This document shows positions 20,897-29,307 of a DNA stretch of 64,000 bases, piece by piece. The stretch is from Acidobacteriota bacterium. GTDB lineage: Bacteria; Acidobacteriota; Vicinamibacteria; Vicinamibacterales; UBA8438. Under the pieces are notes generated by a model. That model ran no database searches and was not told the DNA's origin. It saw nothing but the letters and a program-made list of their open reading frames with translations. Numbering within the stretch: position 1 is the first letter of the stretch; every line of letters begins with the position of its first letter. The position numbers and the translations under genes were made by a program. Location of the stretch: contig DQNS01000122.1 in NCBI GenBank assembly GCA_015659035.1, positions 36,938 through 100,937 of the forward strand, read 5' to 3'.

Positions 20897-22276
20897 ATGC
20901 CTGAAGAGGAAACACATCTGCTGCTGGTCGAGGACGAGGCACTCCTGCGGGAGGCGACCGCCGAGCGCCTGGCCGAGCACGGCTATCGCGTGGTACAGGT
21001 CGAGAGCGGCGAGGCTGCGGTCGAGCAACTGACCAACTTCGCGTTCGACGTCCTGCTCACCGATCTGCGTCTGCCTGGCATCGACGGCACCGAGGTGCTC
21101 GCGGCGGCGCTCGAGCGCTACCCGGAGATCGTCTGCATCGTCGTGACCGGCTTCGGCACCGTCAAGGACGCCGTCGAGGCAATCAAACGGGGGGCCGCGG
21201 AGTTCATCACCAAACCGTTCCAGTTCGACCAGCTACTACACGTTCTTGCGGCGGCGCTCGAACAGCGCCGGCTGCGCTCGGAGAACGCGTATCTGCGGTC
21301 ACAACTGGAAGAGCGCTACCGGTTCGAAGGACTGGTCGGACGCAGTGCTCTCATGCGAGAACTGTTCGAGTTGCTCGAAACAGTGGCAGCGAGCGCCAGC
21401 ACGGTACTGGTAAGCGGTGAGACCGGCACCGGGAAGGAGCTGGCGGCGAGGGCCATTCACCACAATAGCCCCCGCCGAGCGCACCGGTTTGTCGCCCTGA
21501 ACTGCAGCGCCGTGCCGGAAACACTGCTCGAGACGGAGCTCTTCGGGCACGTGCGCGGCGCGTTCACCGGCGCCGTCGCCACACGCCAGGGGAAGCTCGA
21601 GACCGCTCACCAGGGCACGCTCTTTCTCGACGAGGTCGGCACCATGAGCGCCGGCTTGCAGGCCAAACTGCTGCGGGTGTTGCAGGAGCGGGAGCTGGAG
21701 CGCCTGGGGGACACCCGAACGATCAAGATCGACGTACGGATCATCGCGGCAACCAACACGGACCTGTCGCAGCTGGTCAGCGAGGGGCGGTTCCGTGAGG
21801 ATCTGTTCTATCGGCTGAACGTCATCCCGATTTTTCTCCCGCCGTTGCGCGAGCGACGCGAGGACATCCCGCTGCTCGTCCAGCACTTCGTCCATCGGCT
21901 GACACGCGAGCACGTGCCGCCCCGGAAGATCACGGTCACACAGGAGGCCATGCGTCGGATGATGGCGTATACCTGGCCCGGCAACATCCGGCAGCTCGAG
22001 AACGCGGTCGAGCGCGCGCTCGCGCTGGGTCGCGACCGCACCCAGATCGATCTCCACGATCTGCCGCCCGAGCTGCAGAACGCGCCGGCGGGAGCTCAGC
22101 CGGTTACGGTGGTGTTGCCCGAGGGGGGACTCGATCTGCCGGCACACATCGCCGACACCGAGCGGCAGTTGATTCGGCAGGCGCTGGCCGCGACCGAGGG
22201 AAACAAGCAGCAGGCGGCCCGGCTGCTCGGACTGAAGCGGACGACGTTGGTGGAAAAAGCGCGGAGACTACTCTAA
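20897..22276 (+). CDS. NtrC-family sigma-54-dependent response regulator
   Basis: 459 aa. Receiver domain 1-120 with Asp56 (VLLTDLRLPG) and Lys in ITKPFQFDQ; AAA+ domain about 140-375 with Walker A GETGTGKE near residue 174, GAFTGA at 221-226 (sigma-54 contact) and Walker B GTLFLDEVG; Fis-type HTH at the end (LIRQALAATEGNKQQAARLLGLKRTTLVEK). All parts needed to activate sigma-54 promoters are intact. No cognate kinase is adjacent; the hybrid kinase at 16950 is the nearest. Its TAA stop overlaps the start of a heptad element. Confidence 0.93.
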   Translation: MPEEETHLLLVEDEALLREATAERLAEHGYRVVQVESGEAAVEQLTNFAFDVLLTDLRLPGIDGTEVLAAALERYPEIVCIVVTGFGTVKDAVEAIKRGAAEFITKPFQFDQLLHVLAAALEQRRLRSENAYLRSQLEERYRFEGLVGRSALMRELFELLETVAASASTVLVSGETGTGKELAARAIHHNSPRRAHRFVALNCSAVPETLLETELFGHVRGAFTGAVATRQGKLETAHQGTLFLDEVGTMSAGLQAKLLRVLQERELERLGDTRTIKIDVRIIAATNTDLSQLVSEGRFREDLFYRLNVIPIFLPPLRERREDIPLLVQHFVHRLTREHVPPRKITVTQEAMRRMMAYTWPGNIRQLENAVERALALGRDRTQIDLHDLPPELQNAPAGAQPVTVVLPEGGLDLPAHIADTERQLIRQALAATEGNKQQAARLLGLKRTTLVEKARRLL

Positions 22277-22446
22277 CGCCCAAGAAGTCAGAAGTCAGAA
22301 GGAAACAGGAGGCTTCGCCAGCAGCAAGTCAGGGTTTCCCGCTGGTCGGTCCCCGAGGACGCCCTCGTATATTGAAGAAGCCGGGTCCGAAACGCCGTGG
22401 GGGCGGCCTCGAGTGGTCTTCTGACTTCTGCCTTCTGACTCCTAGG
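22276..22446. repeat. Heptad element 4, full form with two inverted halves
   Basis: Left half: ACGCCCAAGAAGTCAGAAGT and on to CAGGAGGCTTCGCCAGC (to about 22322). About 95 bp of unrelated middle. Right half: CTTCTGA, CTTCTGC, CTTCTGA, CTCCTAG (22419-22446). It fills the space between the convergent NtrC-type regulator and DUF1501 genes; it begins on the TAA of one and ends 5 nt from the stop of the other. Confidence 0.8.
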
Positions 22447-22451
22447 AGTCG

Positions 22452-23711
22452 TTACGCAAACAGTCCCAGCGGCTCGAACGACCCCTTGAGTATCGACTCG
22501 GTGTCGCTGAACCCGAGCCACTCCGCGATCATCGTGGCGTAGACCCGGCGGAAGTCGGTCGTCATCTTCAGGTTGCCGTCGTCCAGATCGGTCAAGCTCG
22601 GGTGCCGACCGTACAACCCGCCCTTGACACCGGCACCGATGACGAACATCGGTGTCGCGGTGCCGTGGTCGGTGCCGAGACTGGCGTTCTCCTCGACCCG
22701 CCGGCCGAACTCCGTGAACATCATGATGGCCACGTCGCTCGCCCGCCCGATCCGCTTCAGATCCTCGACAAACCCACGGACCGCGTCGGCGGTATAGGCG
22801 AGCAGCCGCGCGTGCGGGTCCGCCTGGTGCACGTGGGTGTCGAACGAGTTGCCCTGATAGCTGACGTAATACAGACGGGTCGGCATCTCGGCGTTGATGA
22901 GCGCCGCCACGCGCCGCAGCTGCGGTGAGAGCCCGCCGATTCCGTAGTCGACCGGAGTGCTGTACCCGGCCGCCGCCTCCCGGACGAACTGCGAGCTCTC
23001 AACGGCATTGGTCGCTGTCGCGGCCAGAAACTCGAGTGCAGGATTATCCAGTGAGGCGGGTCGCAGTCCTTCAATCGCCTGCTTTTCCGTGTCGGAGCCG
23101 ACCCGGCGAAAGCTGCGCGGGTCGTTGAAGACGAGCGGCTGGTGGTTGCGGGCCCGCACCGCCAGCGACTGGCGGGTGCCGATGTTGACGATGATGTTGC
23201 CCTGCGCGTCGTGGTCGTAGACACCGTCGGCGACGCGCCCCAGCCAGCCGAGCGGCTCCCCGCCGTTCGGGACCCCGGTGTGCCAGTAGCCCATCGACGA
23301 GAAGTGCGACAGGCTGGGATTGTCATACCCGCAGCCGTGCACGACCCCCATCAGTCCGTCCTTGTACAGCCGCTCGAACCCGACCAGCGAGGGGTGGAAC
23401 CCGAAGCCGTCGGCAATGGGGATCGCCGTGGTCGCCGGGATTCCGAGGTTGGGCCGGACCCGGTAGTACTCATCGTCCCCGGTTGGCACCACGGTGTTCA
23501 ACCCGTCGTTCCCACCCGACAACTCCACCACCACGAGGATCCGCTCGCGATGCGCCTCTATGCTGGTGCCAGCCAGCGCCTGGGCCGTCAGCGCGGCCGT
23601 GGTCCGCTCGAGCAGCACAGGGAGCCCAGCCGCGACCCCGACCCCGTACAGCCCCTTTCGGAGAAAATCACGCCGCGAGCACCCGCAACCGGTGAGGTGA
23701 CGAATAATCAT
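22452..23711 (-). CDS. DUF1501 secreted protein with Tat-type signal
   Basis: 419 aa. The N-terminus has a twin-arginine motif CSRRDFLRKGLYGVGVAAG and then the DUF1501 hallmarks VVVELSGGNDGLNTVVP, the NPSLSHFSSMGYWHTG block and MFTEFGRRVEENASLGTDHGTATPMFV. The family is related to alkaline-phosphatase-fold sulfatases and is usually encoded with DUF1800, as here: the DUF1800 gene is just upstream on the same strand. A pair function in the periplasm or on the surface is likely, but the biochemical role is unknown. Confidence 0.92.
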   Translation of the reverse strand: MIIRHLTGCGCSRRDFLRKGLYGVGVAAGLPVLLERTTAALTAQALAGTSIEAHRERILVVVELSGGNDGLNTVVPTGDDEYYRVRPNLGIPATTAIPIADGFGFHPSLVGFERLYKDGLMGVVHGCGYDNPSLSHFSSMGYWHTGVPNGGEPLGWLGRVADGVYDHDAQGNIIVNIGTRQSLAVRARNHQPLVFNDPRSFRRVGSDTEKQAIEGLRPASLDNPALEFLAATATNAVESSQFVREAAAGYSTPVDYGIGGLSPQLRRVAALINAEMPTRLYYVSYQGNSFDTHVHQADPHARLLAYTADAVRGFVEDLKRIGRASDVAIMMFTEFGRRVEENASLGTDHGTATPMFVIGAGVKGGLYGRHPSLTDLDDGNLKMTTDFRRVYATMIAEWLGFSDTESILKGSFEPLGLFA

Positions 23712-23716
23712 GGTCT

Positions 23717-23837
23717 GTCTCTCCTAGGAGACAGGAGACAGGAAACAGGAGGAAACCGGTGGCTAGCGCAACTTCTAGAAGCTGGCGGCAGCCCTCCAGT
23801 CTGCTCCTGTCTCCTGTCTCCTGACCCCTGTCTTCTC
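23717..23837. repeat. Heptad element 5, full form with two inverted halves
   Basis: AGGAGAC, AGGAGAC, AGGAAAC, AGGAGG units face CTCCTGT, CTCCTGT, CTCCTGA, CCCCTGT units around a 45-bp middle that contains ACTTCTAGAAG and GCTGGCGGCAGCCCTCC. It separates DUF1800 (stop at 23845) from DUF1501 (start at 23711). Confidence 0.8.
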
Positions 23838-23844
23838 ATTTGTC

Positions 23845-25710
23845 TTACGCCAACTGATACTCCGGTGCACTCAGCACCAGATAGAGCAGCGAACGAAGGG
23901 CGCGCTCCACCTGGGACGTGGACGTCGTCGGTATTCGATCATCGCCCAGATCACCCCGTAGATGCTCCACGAGGACGGTTCGTGAATCGGGGCCGAGCGG
24001 AACACGGAGGAACCGCTGCACGAAGTGATCGACGACCTCCTCGACCGTCGTCGCGCGGGCGTCCTGGAGCATCTGGGCCAGATCGAGATCGGCGGTGCGT
24101 CGAAATACGAGGTTGAGCCGCTCGTAGGCCATCACGTAGCCCATATACCCACCATACCGCGTGTTGTAATCTTCGTCTCGGTCGGCGAGCATGCTCGACT
24201 CCGCATCGCCCTCCTGCGTCGCGGCGGTGATGTTCAAGCCCTGCTCGATGCGCTCTCCAACGCGCGCGTAGATACCCGGTAGCGCCCGATCGGGTGCCCA
24301 GAACCCGTCGGTGTTAGGCAAGAGCACATCGCGAAACAGATTACCGCGCTCAAGCAGCGAGGCCGGCGTGATCCAGGTTCGGCCACCAGCCCACCCGGCG
24401 ACGTTCGGAGGGTTGAACAGGGTCTGGCCCAGCCGGGCGGTCAGTCGGCCGAAGTCGGGGATAGTCGGGAGCGCCGTCAGACCGAGCTTCCGATAGGTCG
24501 AGACCACCAGATGCACCGGGCTCTTGACCTGCGTGGCGTAGGATGCCGGGCTGTAGAAGTCTCGTGACAGGAAGACCCGGCGCAGCAACGGCTTGAGCTC
24601 GTATCCCGCGTCGCGGAACGTCGCGCCAAGCGCCACCCGGGTGCTGTCGTCGAGCTCCTCGCGGACAAAAAAGCGATACAACTTGGCCGAGATGTAGTCG
24701 GCGGTTACTGGGGTGTCGAGAATGATGTCGATGATGTCGTCACCGTTGAACGCGCCGGTTCGTCCCAGGAACGTCTTCTCGCCGTCGTCGTGGGTCGCCG
24801 GGTCGAACCGGAACTCGAGGACATCGTTGGTCCAGCCGGTAAAGGCGCGCGACGCTTCCCGAATGTCCTGCTCGGTGTAGTTGCCCACCCCCATCGTGAA
24901 CAGCTCGAGCAACTCGCGGCCAAAGTTCTCGTTCGGGTGTCCCTTGCGGTTCTCGCCGTTGTCTAGATACACCAGCATCGCCGGGTCCGTCAGAATCCCG
25001 GCCAGCAGGTCGCGGAAACTGCCGGCGGCGTTGGCGCGCAGCATCTCGTTTTGGCGCAGCATCATCCGTGTGTCACGGACCTTGGTGTTGCCGGTCGCGA
25101 AATGCCCGTGCCAAAACAGCGTGAGCTTCTCCTGAAGTGGACGTCGCGTCACGAGCATCCGCTCGGCCCACCAGAGTGCGAGCCGCTGGGTCTCGATGGC
25201 ATTCGAGCGCAACCCGTAGAAGAATTTGTTTACCACTGGTTGCAGACGGCGCCGCACGCCGTCCGGCAGCATGGCGACACCCATCGACGACCCGGTCTCA
25301 CGCGCGATTCGCACCGCATCCGCCCGGCTCTTCGGGAACGGGTCCATGCCGGGGTCCCAGATCGGTGACGGATCGAACGCGGGTGTCGCGCTGTTGTCGA
25401 CGGTGGTGTAGTTGACGAGCTCGTCGACCGCGGCGTCGGGGGTCATCGCCGCCAGCCGCTCGATCTCGGCCGGGGTGGCGCCGAAGCCGGCCCGCTCTAT
25501 CAGGTGCGCCGCCTTGTCGTAGTCCCAGTCGGCCACCGTGATGGGGGTCAGGTCGTTGACCCATCCGGCTGGACCGGACCCGGCGGCGACGACCACTGCG
25601 GCACCCACCGCCAGCAGCAGCCCGCCACCAAGCAAGAGCGACAGCGGTCGGACCGCCGTCGAACACCAACAGCAACCGAGATCGCCCGGGTCGTAGACGC
25701 GCCTGTTCAT
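23845..25710 (-). CDS. DUF1800 protein, membrane-anchored or secreted
   Basis: 621 aa from ATG 25710, chosen because GGGAGG lies 6 nt upstream. Membrane or signal segment at about 15-42. DUF1800 core: AAHLIERAGFGATPAEIERLA near the start, LTLFWHGHFATGNTKV, NENFGRELLELFTMG and EASRAFTGW, LYRFFVREEL, PPNVAGWAGGRTWI. The FGRELLEL and FTGW blocks are family signatures. First gene of the DUF1800-DUF1501 pair. Biochemical function unknown. Confidence 0.92.
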   Translation of the reverse strand: MNRRVYDPGDLGCCWCSTAVRPLSLLLGGGLLLAVGAAVVVAAGSGPAGWVNDLTPITVADWDYDKAAHLIERAGFGATPAEIERLAAMTPDAAVDELVNYTTVDNSATPAFDPSPIWDPGMDPFPKSRADAVRIARETGSSMGVAMLPDGVRRRLQPVVNKFFYGLRSNAIETQRLALWWAERMLVTRRPLQEKLTLFWHGHFATGNTKVRDTRMMLRQNEMLRANAAGSFRDLLAGILTDPAMLVYLDNGENRKGHPNENFGRELLELFTMGVGNYTEQDIREASRAFTGWTNDVLEFRFDPATHDDGEKTFLGRTGAFNGDDIIDIILDTPVTADYISAKLYRFFVREELDDSTRVALGATFRDAGYELKPLLRRVFLSRDFYSPASYATQVKSPVHLVVSTYRKLGLTALPTIPDFGRLTARLGQTLFNPPNVAGWAGGRTWITPASLLERGNLFRDVLLPNTDGFWAPDRALPGIYARVGERIEQGLNITAATQEGDAESSMLADRDEDYNTRYGGYMGYVMAYERLNLVFRRTADLDLAQMLQDARATTVEEVVDHFVQRFLRVPLGPDSRTVLVEHLRGDLGDDRIPTTSTSQVERALRSLLYLVLSAPEYQLA

Positions 25711-25810
25711 CACCGACCTCCCGGGAGGGACTGACGGGTATCCAGACGAGGATGATACGTCAACGGAGGAGTCCAGCCAACCCACGTGCCGAGACCCCGG
25801 CACGTGGCGG

Positions 25811-25914
25811 TTTTCCTGGCGAGGCGTTCGGCTGGCAAGGCGCGACGAGGGACCAGCCAGGCGGGCTGTGAGTGAGGAAGCAACGCCGTCCAGGCGGACG
25901 CCTCGCCAGGAAAA
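25811..25914. repeat. Long hairpin enclosing a copy of the GGCGCGACGAGGGAG repeat
   Basis: TTTTCCTGGCGAGGCGT (25811-25827) is perfectly mirrored at 25898-25914, a 17-bp stem with a 70-nt loop that carries the dispersed-repeat core (25836-25905). The right arm is directly adjacent to the cupin stop codon at 25915-25917, so it would end the cupin transcript. Confidence 0.75.
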
Positions 25915-26274
25915 CTAGTCGCGGTGGACCGTGTCGGGTGAGAACGCCGGAAGACAGACGGCTACATACTCGGCGCCGCCCGGCTCTGGACTGCTGTAAC
26001 GGACCCATTCGCCCGGCGTCGTGACGACCGCCTGCCCGGCCCGGACATCGACCAAGCCCGTCTCGTGCTCGACCCGTACCAGACCGCGGAGCACGATGGT
26101 GATCTCCTCGAACTCGGGCCGCTGCCCCGGCTCGACCCAGCCCTCAGGTGAGACCATCCGGGCAACGCTGACGCCGTCATGACCGCTGTTCACACGCCCG
26201 GCGTATTCCTCGATCCGCTTCGGGAGGTTGCCCGCCGCCTGGATGACGGTCGGGCTCGCGATAAGTCTGGGCAT
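25915..26274 (-). CDS. Cupin-domain protein
   Basis: 119 aa. One small beta-barrel: PEFEEITIVLRGLVRVEHETGLVDVRAGQAVVTTPGEWVRY matches the cupin pattern, but the first-motif histidines are replaced (PEFEEITIVL), leaving Glu residues as possible ligands, so metal binding and enzyme activity are doubtful. The first frame residues and the ATG at 26274 fit. It lies just downstream of dus. Substrate unknown. Confidence 0.8.
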   Translation of the reverse strand: MPRLIASPTVIQAAGNLPKRIEEYAGRVNSGHDGVSVARMVSPEGWVEPGQRPEFEEITIVLRGLVRVEHETGLVDVRAGQAVVTTPGEWVRYSSPEPGGAEYVAVCLPAFSPDTVHRD

Positions 26275-26288
26275 AGGCGAATGCTCGA

Positions 26289-26345
26289 AGGAGAGGCAGG
26301 AGACAGAAGTCAGGAGGCAGAAGAAAGCAGGGGGGCGGCGCCAGC
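26289..26345. repeat. Heptad element 6, overlapping the 3' end of dus
   Basis: AGGCAGG, AGACAGA, AGTCAGG, AGGCAGA, AGAAAGC units then GGGGGGCGGCGCCAGC. The dus stop codon (26310-26312) is formed inside the array, so the last residues of Dus are repeat-encoded. Confidence 0.75.
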
Positions 26346-27443
26346 ATCACGGCTTTCAGCCGATACGGCGGGGGCCGCGGCCGGCTTCGTCTGTGTCACC
26401 ACATCGGTCACCCCGAAGAAGTCCCGGATGATTGCCCGAAGCTCGTCAAGCGACCCGGCGTGGTTGATCGCGACCCGCAGCCGTGACCCGTTGTCGAAAC
26501 CCTTGGTATACCAGGAGCCGAGGGCCCGGAGCTTGTTGAGCACCCACCGGTCGCGGCTGCGCGCGCTACGACGCGTCGGTCCGGCCTTCGAATCGGTGGT
26601 CGCGGTGTGACGAAACCCTTCCGCCTCAGCGGTCCCTTCCCACAGCAGCAGGTCGATGTAGGCGAGCAGAAATCGGCCGCGTTCCGGTCCAGCGACCGGC
26701 CGCGGCGCACCACCACGACCCAGCGCCTGCGCCTGTTCGAAGATCCAGGGGTTCCGCAGCGCACCGCGCCCGACGAGCACCCCGGCGACCGCAGTCTCGC
26801 GCAGCCGTCCGACCAGGTCCTCCGGCGCCACACAGTCGCCGCTGCCAAACACGGGGATCGAGACACCGCGCGCCACCTCGTCGATGAGACCCCAGTCCGA
26901 CCGACCGCGGTAAGACTGCGCCGCCGTGCGACCGTGCACCGCAACCGCCGCGGCGCCGGCGGCCTCCATCAGACCGGCGACATCCGGGGCATTGATGTGG
27001 GTGTCGTCCCACCCCGCGCGCATCTTCACGGTGACCGGAATCGACACGGCGCGGGTCATCGCCCCGACCACCGTGGCGGCATGCTCCGGTGTCCGCATCA
27101 GGCTGCACCCGGCCTGGTGCTTGGCGATCTTGGGCACGGGACAGCCCATGTTGACGTCGATCATGTCGGCGCCCATACCCTCGACGACCTGCGCCGCCTC
27201 GGCCATCCTCCCGGGGTCACCACCGAAGATCTGGATCGACACCGGCCGCTCCTCCTCCGTGTACTCGGCGTACTCGAGCGTCCGGTCGATTCCACGAACC
27301 AGCCCCTCGGAGCTGACCATCTCGGTGACGACCAGCCCGCACCCGCCCCGCCGCTTGACCAGACGGCGAAAGGCGGTGTCGGTCATCCCGGCCATCGGGG
27401 CCAGCGCGAACGGCGACTCGAGTGTGACCGAACCGATCTTCAC
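26310..27443 (-). CDS. dus: tRNA-dihydrouridine synthase (DusB-like)
   Basis: 377 aa starting at GTG 27443, preferred over the upstream frame start because AGAGGAAG precedes it and the product then begins KIGSVTLESPFALAPMAGMTD like other Dus enzymes. FMN-barrel motifs: APMAGMTDTAFR, TEMVSSEG, INMGCPVPKIAKHQAGCSLM with the catalytic Cys in the GC following the Ala-x-x-x-G-x-GC-type block, VKMRAGWDD, VHGRTAAQSY, FGSGDC and GVLVGRGAL. The C-terminal tRNA-binding helical domain follows. The last residues (APLLSSAS) come from the heptad array. Confidence 0.93.
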   Translation of the reverse strand: MKIGSVTLESPFALAPMAGMTDTAFRRLVKRRGGCGLVVTEMVSSEGLVRGIDRTLEYAEYTEEERPVSIQIFGGDPGRMAEAAQVVEGMGADMIDVNMGCPVPKIAKHQAGCSLMRTPEHAATVVGAMTRAVSIPVTVKMRAGWDDTHINAPDVAGLMEAAGAAAVAVHGRTAAQSYRGRSDWGLIDEVARGVSIPVFGSGDCVAPEDLVGRLRETAVAGVLVGRGALRNPWIFEQAQALGRGGAPRPVAGPERGRFLLAYIDLLLWEGTAEAEGFRHTATTDSKAGPTRRSARSRDRWVLNKLRALGSWYTKGFDNGSRLRVAINHAGSLDELRAIIRDFFGVTDVVTQTKPAAAPAVSAESRDAGAAPLLSSAS

Positions 27444-27465
27444 TGGCTTCCTCTCGCAACGGGCA

Positions 27466-27571
27466 GGCTTCTGAAGAAAGCGGCGAAGTCCTCCCGCCTG
27501 CGCCAAGGCTTCGGCGAGCAGGCCGGCCTTCTTCTGACTCCTGCCTTCTGACTCCTGACTTCTTGGGCGTC
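27466..27571. repeat. Heptad element 7
   Basis: GGCGAAGTCCTCCCGCC, a hairpin GCCTGCGCCAAGGCTTCGG with GGCGAGCAGGC, then CTTCTGA, CTCCTGC, CTTCTGA, CTCCTGA, CTTCTTGGGCGT. The GGGCGT end overlaps the stop codon of the NusG-like gene (27570-27572). Confidence 0.8.
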
Positions 27572-28139
27572 AGTAAGCTTTGACGTCTGCCGCGTCCACC
27601 TCGACGGACACCGCCTGGGCGATCAGATCAACCGACAGCACGAGCCGGGCGTGGGAACCCTTCCGGACGAGACGCCCGATCACGCCACGCAGCGGGCCAC
27701 GCACCACTTCCACCATCATGCCTTCGTGGATGAGCGGACAGGGGTCGTAGCGGAGATCGATGTCGACGAGACGCCGGATGCTTTCGATCTGGTGCGATGC
27801 GATCGGGGCCGGTTCGCCGTCGAACGACACGATGTTGACGACGCCGGTACACCGGAGGATGCGCAGACGGCTCGCGCGGCCAAACCGTGCGAAGCAGTAG
27901 CCGGGAAAGAGCGGCCACGCGATTTTCTTCCGGCGGTCCTTCCAGTGACTCCACCGCGTGATGGTCGGCAGAAAGGTCTCGACGTGCTTGCGCTCGAGCT
28001 GCTCCCGCACCACCTGCTCATGACGCGATCGGGTCCAGATGGCGAACCAGTCATCGGGCGGCGACTCGGTAGGAACACCGAGATCGTCCGGGGCCAGGGA
28101 TGTATCGGTTACAGCCACCGCTGGTGTCCTCGATTCCAC
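27570..28139 (-). CDS. NusG-like specialised transcription antiterminator (UpxY/RfaH/LoaP type)
   Basis: 189 aa. NGN domain about 28-135 (DDWFAIWTRSRHEQVVREQLERKHVETFLPTI ... WPLFPGYCFARF) and a KOW-containing C-terminal domain (EGMMVEVVRGPLRGVIGRLVRKG). WFA-x-x-T/x-R/x-H-E is the NusG-paralogue start; housekeeping NusG would sit with secE/rplK. Such paralogues load at one or few long exopolysaccharide operons. A Wzm/Wzt polysaccharide exporter lies about 5-7 kb upstream on the same strand. Confidence 0.88.
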   Translation of the reverse strand: MESRTPAVAVTDTSLAPDDLGVPTESPPDDWFAIWTRSRHEQVVREQLERKHVETFLPTITRWSHWKDRRKKIAWPLFPGYCFARFGRASRLRILRCTGVVNIVSFDGEPAPIASHQIESIRRLVDIDLRYDPCPLIHEGMMVEVVRGPLRGVIGRLVRKGSHARLVLSVDLIAQAVSVEVDAADVKAY

Positions 28140-28209
28140 GGCTGGGGTTGCGGGATGCGTGGCGGTCGGCGCCGGCCCCCGGCAGCCGGCCGTTTGTCGG
28201 TAAAGCCTG

Positions 28210-29292
28210 CTAGCCGCCGGTGCTGTTCCGGTTGGCCAGGGCCTCGTCGTAGAGGCGTTTCAGACCCTCGTCCTTCCACTCGATGATCGCTTCGTCGCGG
28301 AGTTTTATCAGATACTCGTCGAGGGCCCGACGTCGCCGCTCGTCGAAGAAATTGTCCAGGATGCTCTGGCGGACGTCGTCGAAGGGGTCGGGTGTCGGCT
28401 GTGTCGCCGACACGAGCTTGAGAATCTGATACCCGGCGGTCGTGCGCTCGAGCTGGCCCACCGCCCCAACCTCGAGCGCCTCGATCTGCTCCCGCACCGA
28501 CTCGGCCAGATCGGCCAGCGCGATCGGCCCGATGAGACCGCCGTTCGCCTGAGACGCGGCGTCGGACACCTCCGACGCGACCTGCCCGAAGTCGTCGCCG
28601 GCCAGGACCCGAGCGCGCGCCACCGCCGCCGCCGCCTTGGCTTGGTTGTCGCGCGCCACGTTGAGGGCGCCGCCCTCGGCGGGAACCGCGATCAAGATCT
28701 CTCGCAACGTGACGGTCACCGGGTTTGTGAACTCCTCGAGGTGCGTGTCGTAGTACTCGCGGGCCTCGATGTCGGTGATCGAGATCCGCGCCAGAACCTC
28801 GACCTGCGTCGTCGCCGAGACCAGCCTCTGCCGTTCCATGACGACGCGCAGCTCGGGCAGGGTCATCCCCTCGTCAACCTGGAGCGCCGCCACGAGCTGC
28901 TCATCGTTCATGTTGTTCGTTTCCTTGATGTCGTCCAGGATCTCCTGGAAATCTTCGTCGCTCAAGGAGTACCCGAGGTCCCGGCCCCGCTGTACGAGCA
29001 ACAGCTCCTCCACCGCGTTCACGATGAGGTCCGGGGTGATCTCCTCGATCACCCGTTGCAGCTCGGCGTCGGTCTGCGGTGGAGTCCCGCGGGCCCGCAA
29101 GGCATTGATCTGTACCCTCTCCAGATCGCTCTGGGTGACCAGGCCGCCGTTGACCTTCACCAGAATCCGCTCGAGCACGACCGCGCCGGGGATGTTCGAG
29201 ACGAGCGCCTGTGCCTGCGCCGGCTGGGCGAGGGCCAGGCTGGCACCGACCGTGGCCAGACCCGTGATGATGCGCTGAGCGCGCTGTTTCAT
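28210..29292 (-). CDS. Periplasmic PpiC/SurA-type peptidyl-prolyl isomerase/chaperone
   Basis: 360 aa from ATG 29292 (GGAGAA upstream). Signal peptide ending near AQAQA. A SurA_N-like helical chaperone region (about 45-180; ILVKVNGGLVTQSDLE is the family start) and one parvulin domain (about 185-290; FTNPVTVTLREILIAVP ... DFGQVASEVSDAASQANGGLIG). SurA delivers outer-membrane proteins to the Bam complex. It follows mfd closely (15 nt), which suggests cotranscription. Confidence 0.88.
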   Translation of the reverse strand: MKQRAQRIITGLATVGASLALAQPAQAQALVSNIPGAVVLERILVKVNGGLVTQSDLERVQINALRARGTPPQTDAELQRVIEEITPDLIVNAVEELLLVQRGRDLGYSLSDEDFQEILDDIKETNNMNDEQLVAALQVDEGMTLPELRVVMERQRLVSATTQVEVLARISITDIEAREYYDTHLEEFTNPVTVTLREILIAVPAEGGALNVARDNQAKAAAAVARARVLAGDDFGQVASEVSDAASQANGGLIGPIALADLAESVREQIEALEVGAVGQLERTTAGYQILKLVSATQPTPDPFDDVRQSILDNFFDERRRRALDEYLIKLRDEAIIEWKDEGLKRLYDEALANRNSTGG

Positions 29293-29307
29293 GGCGTTCT
29301 CCATCAT

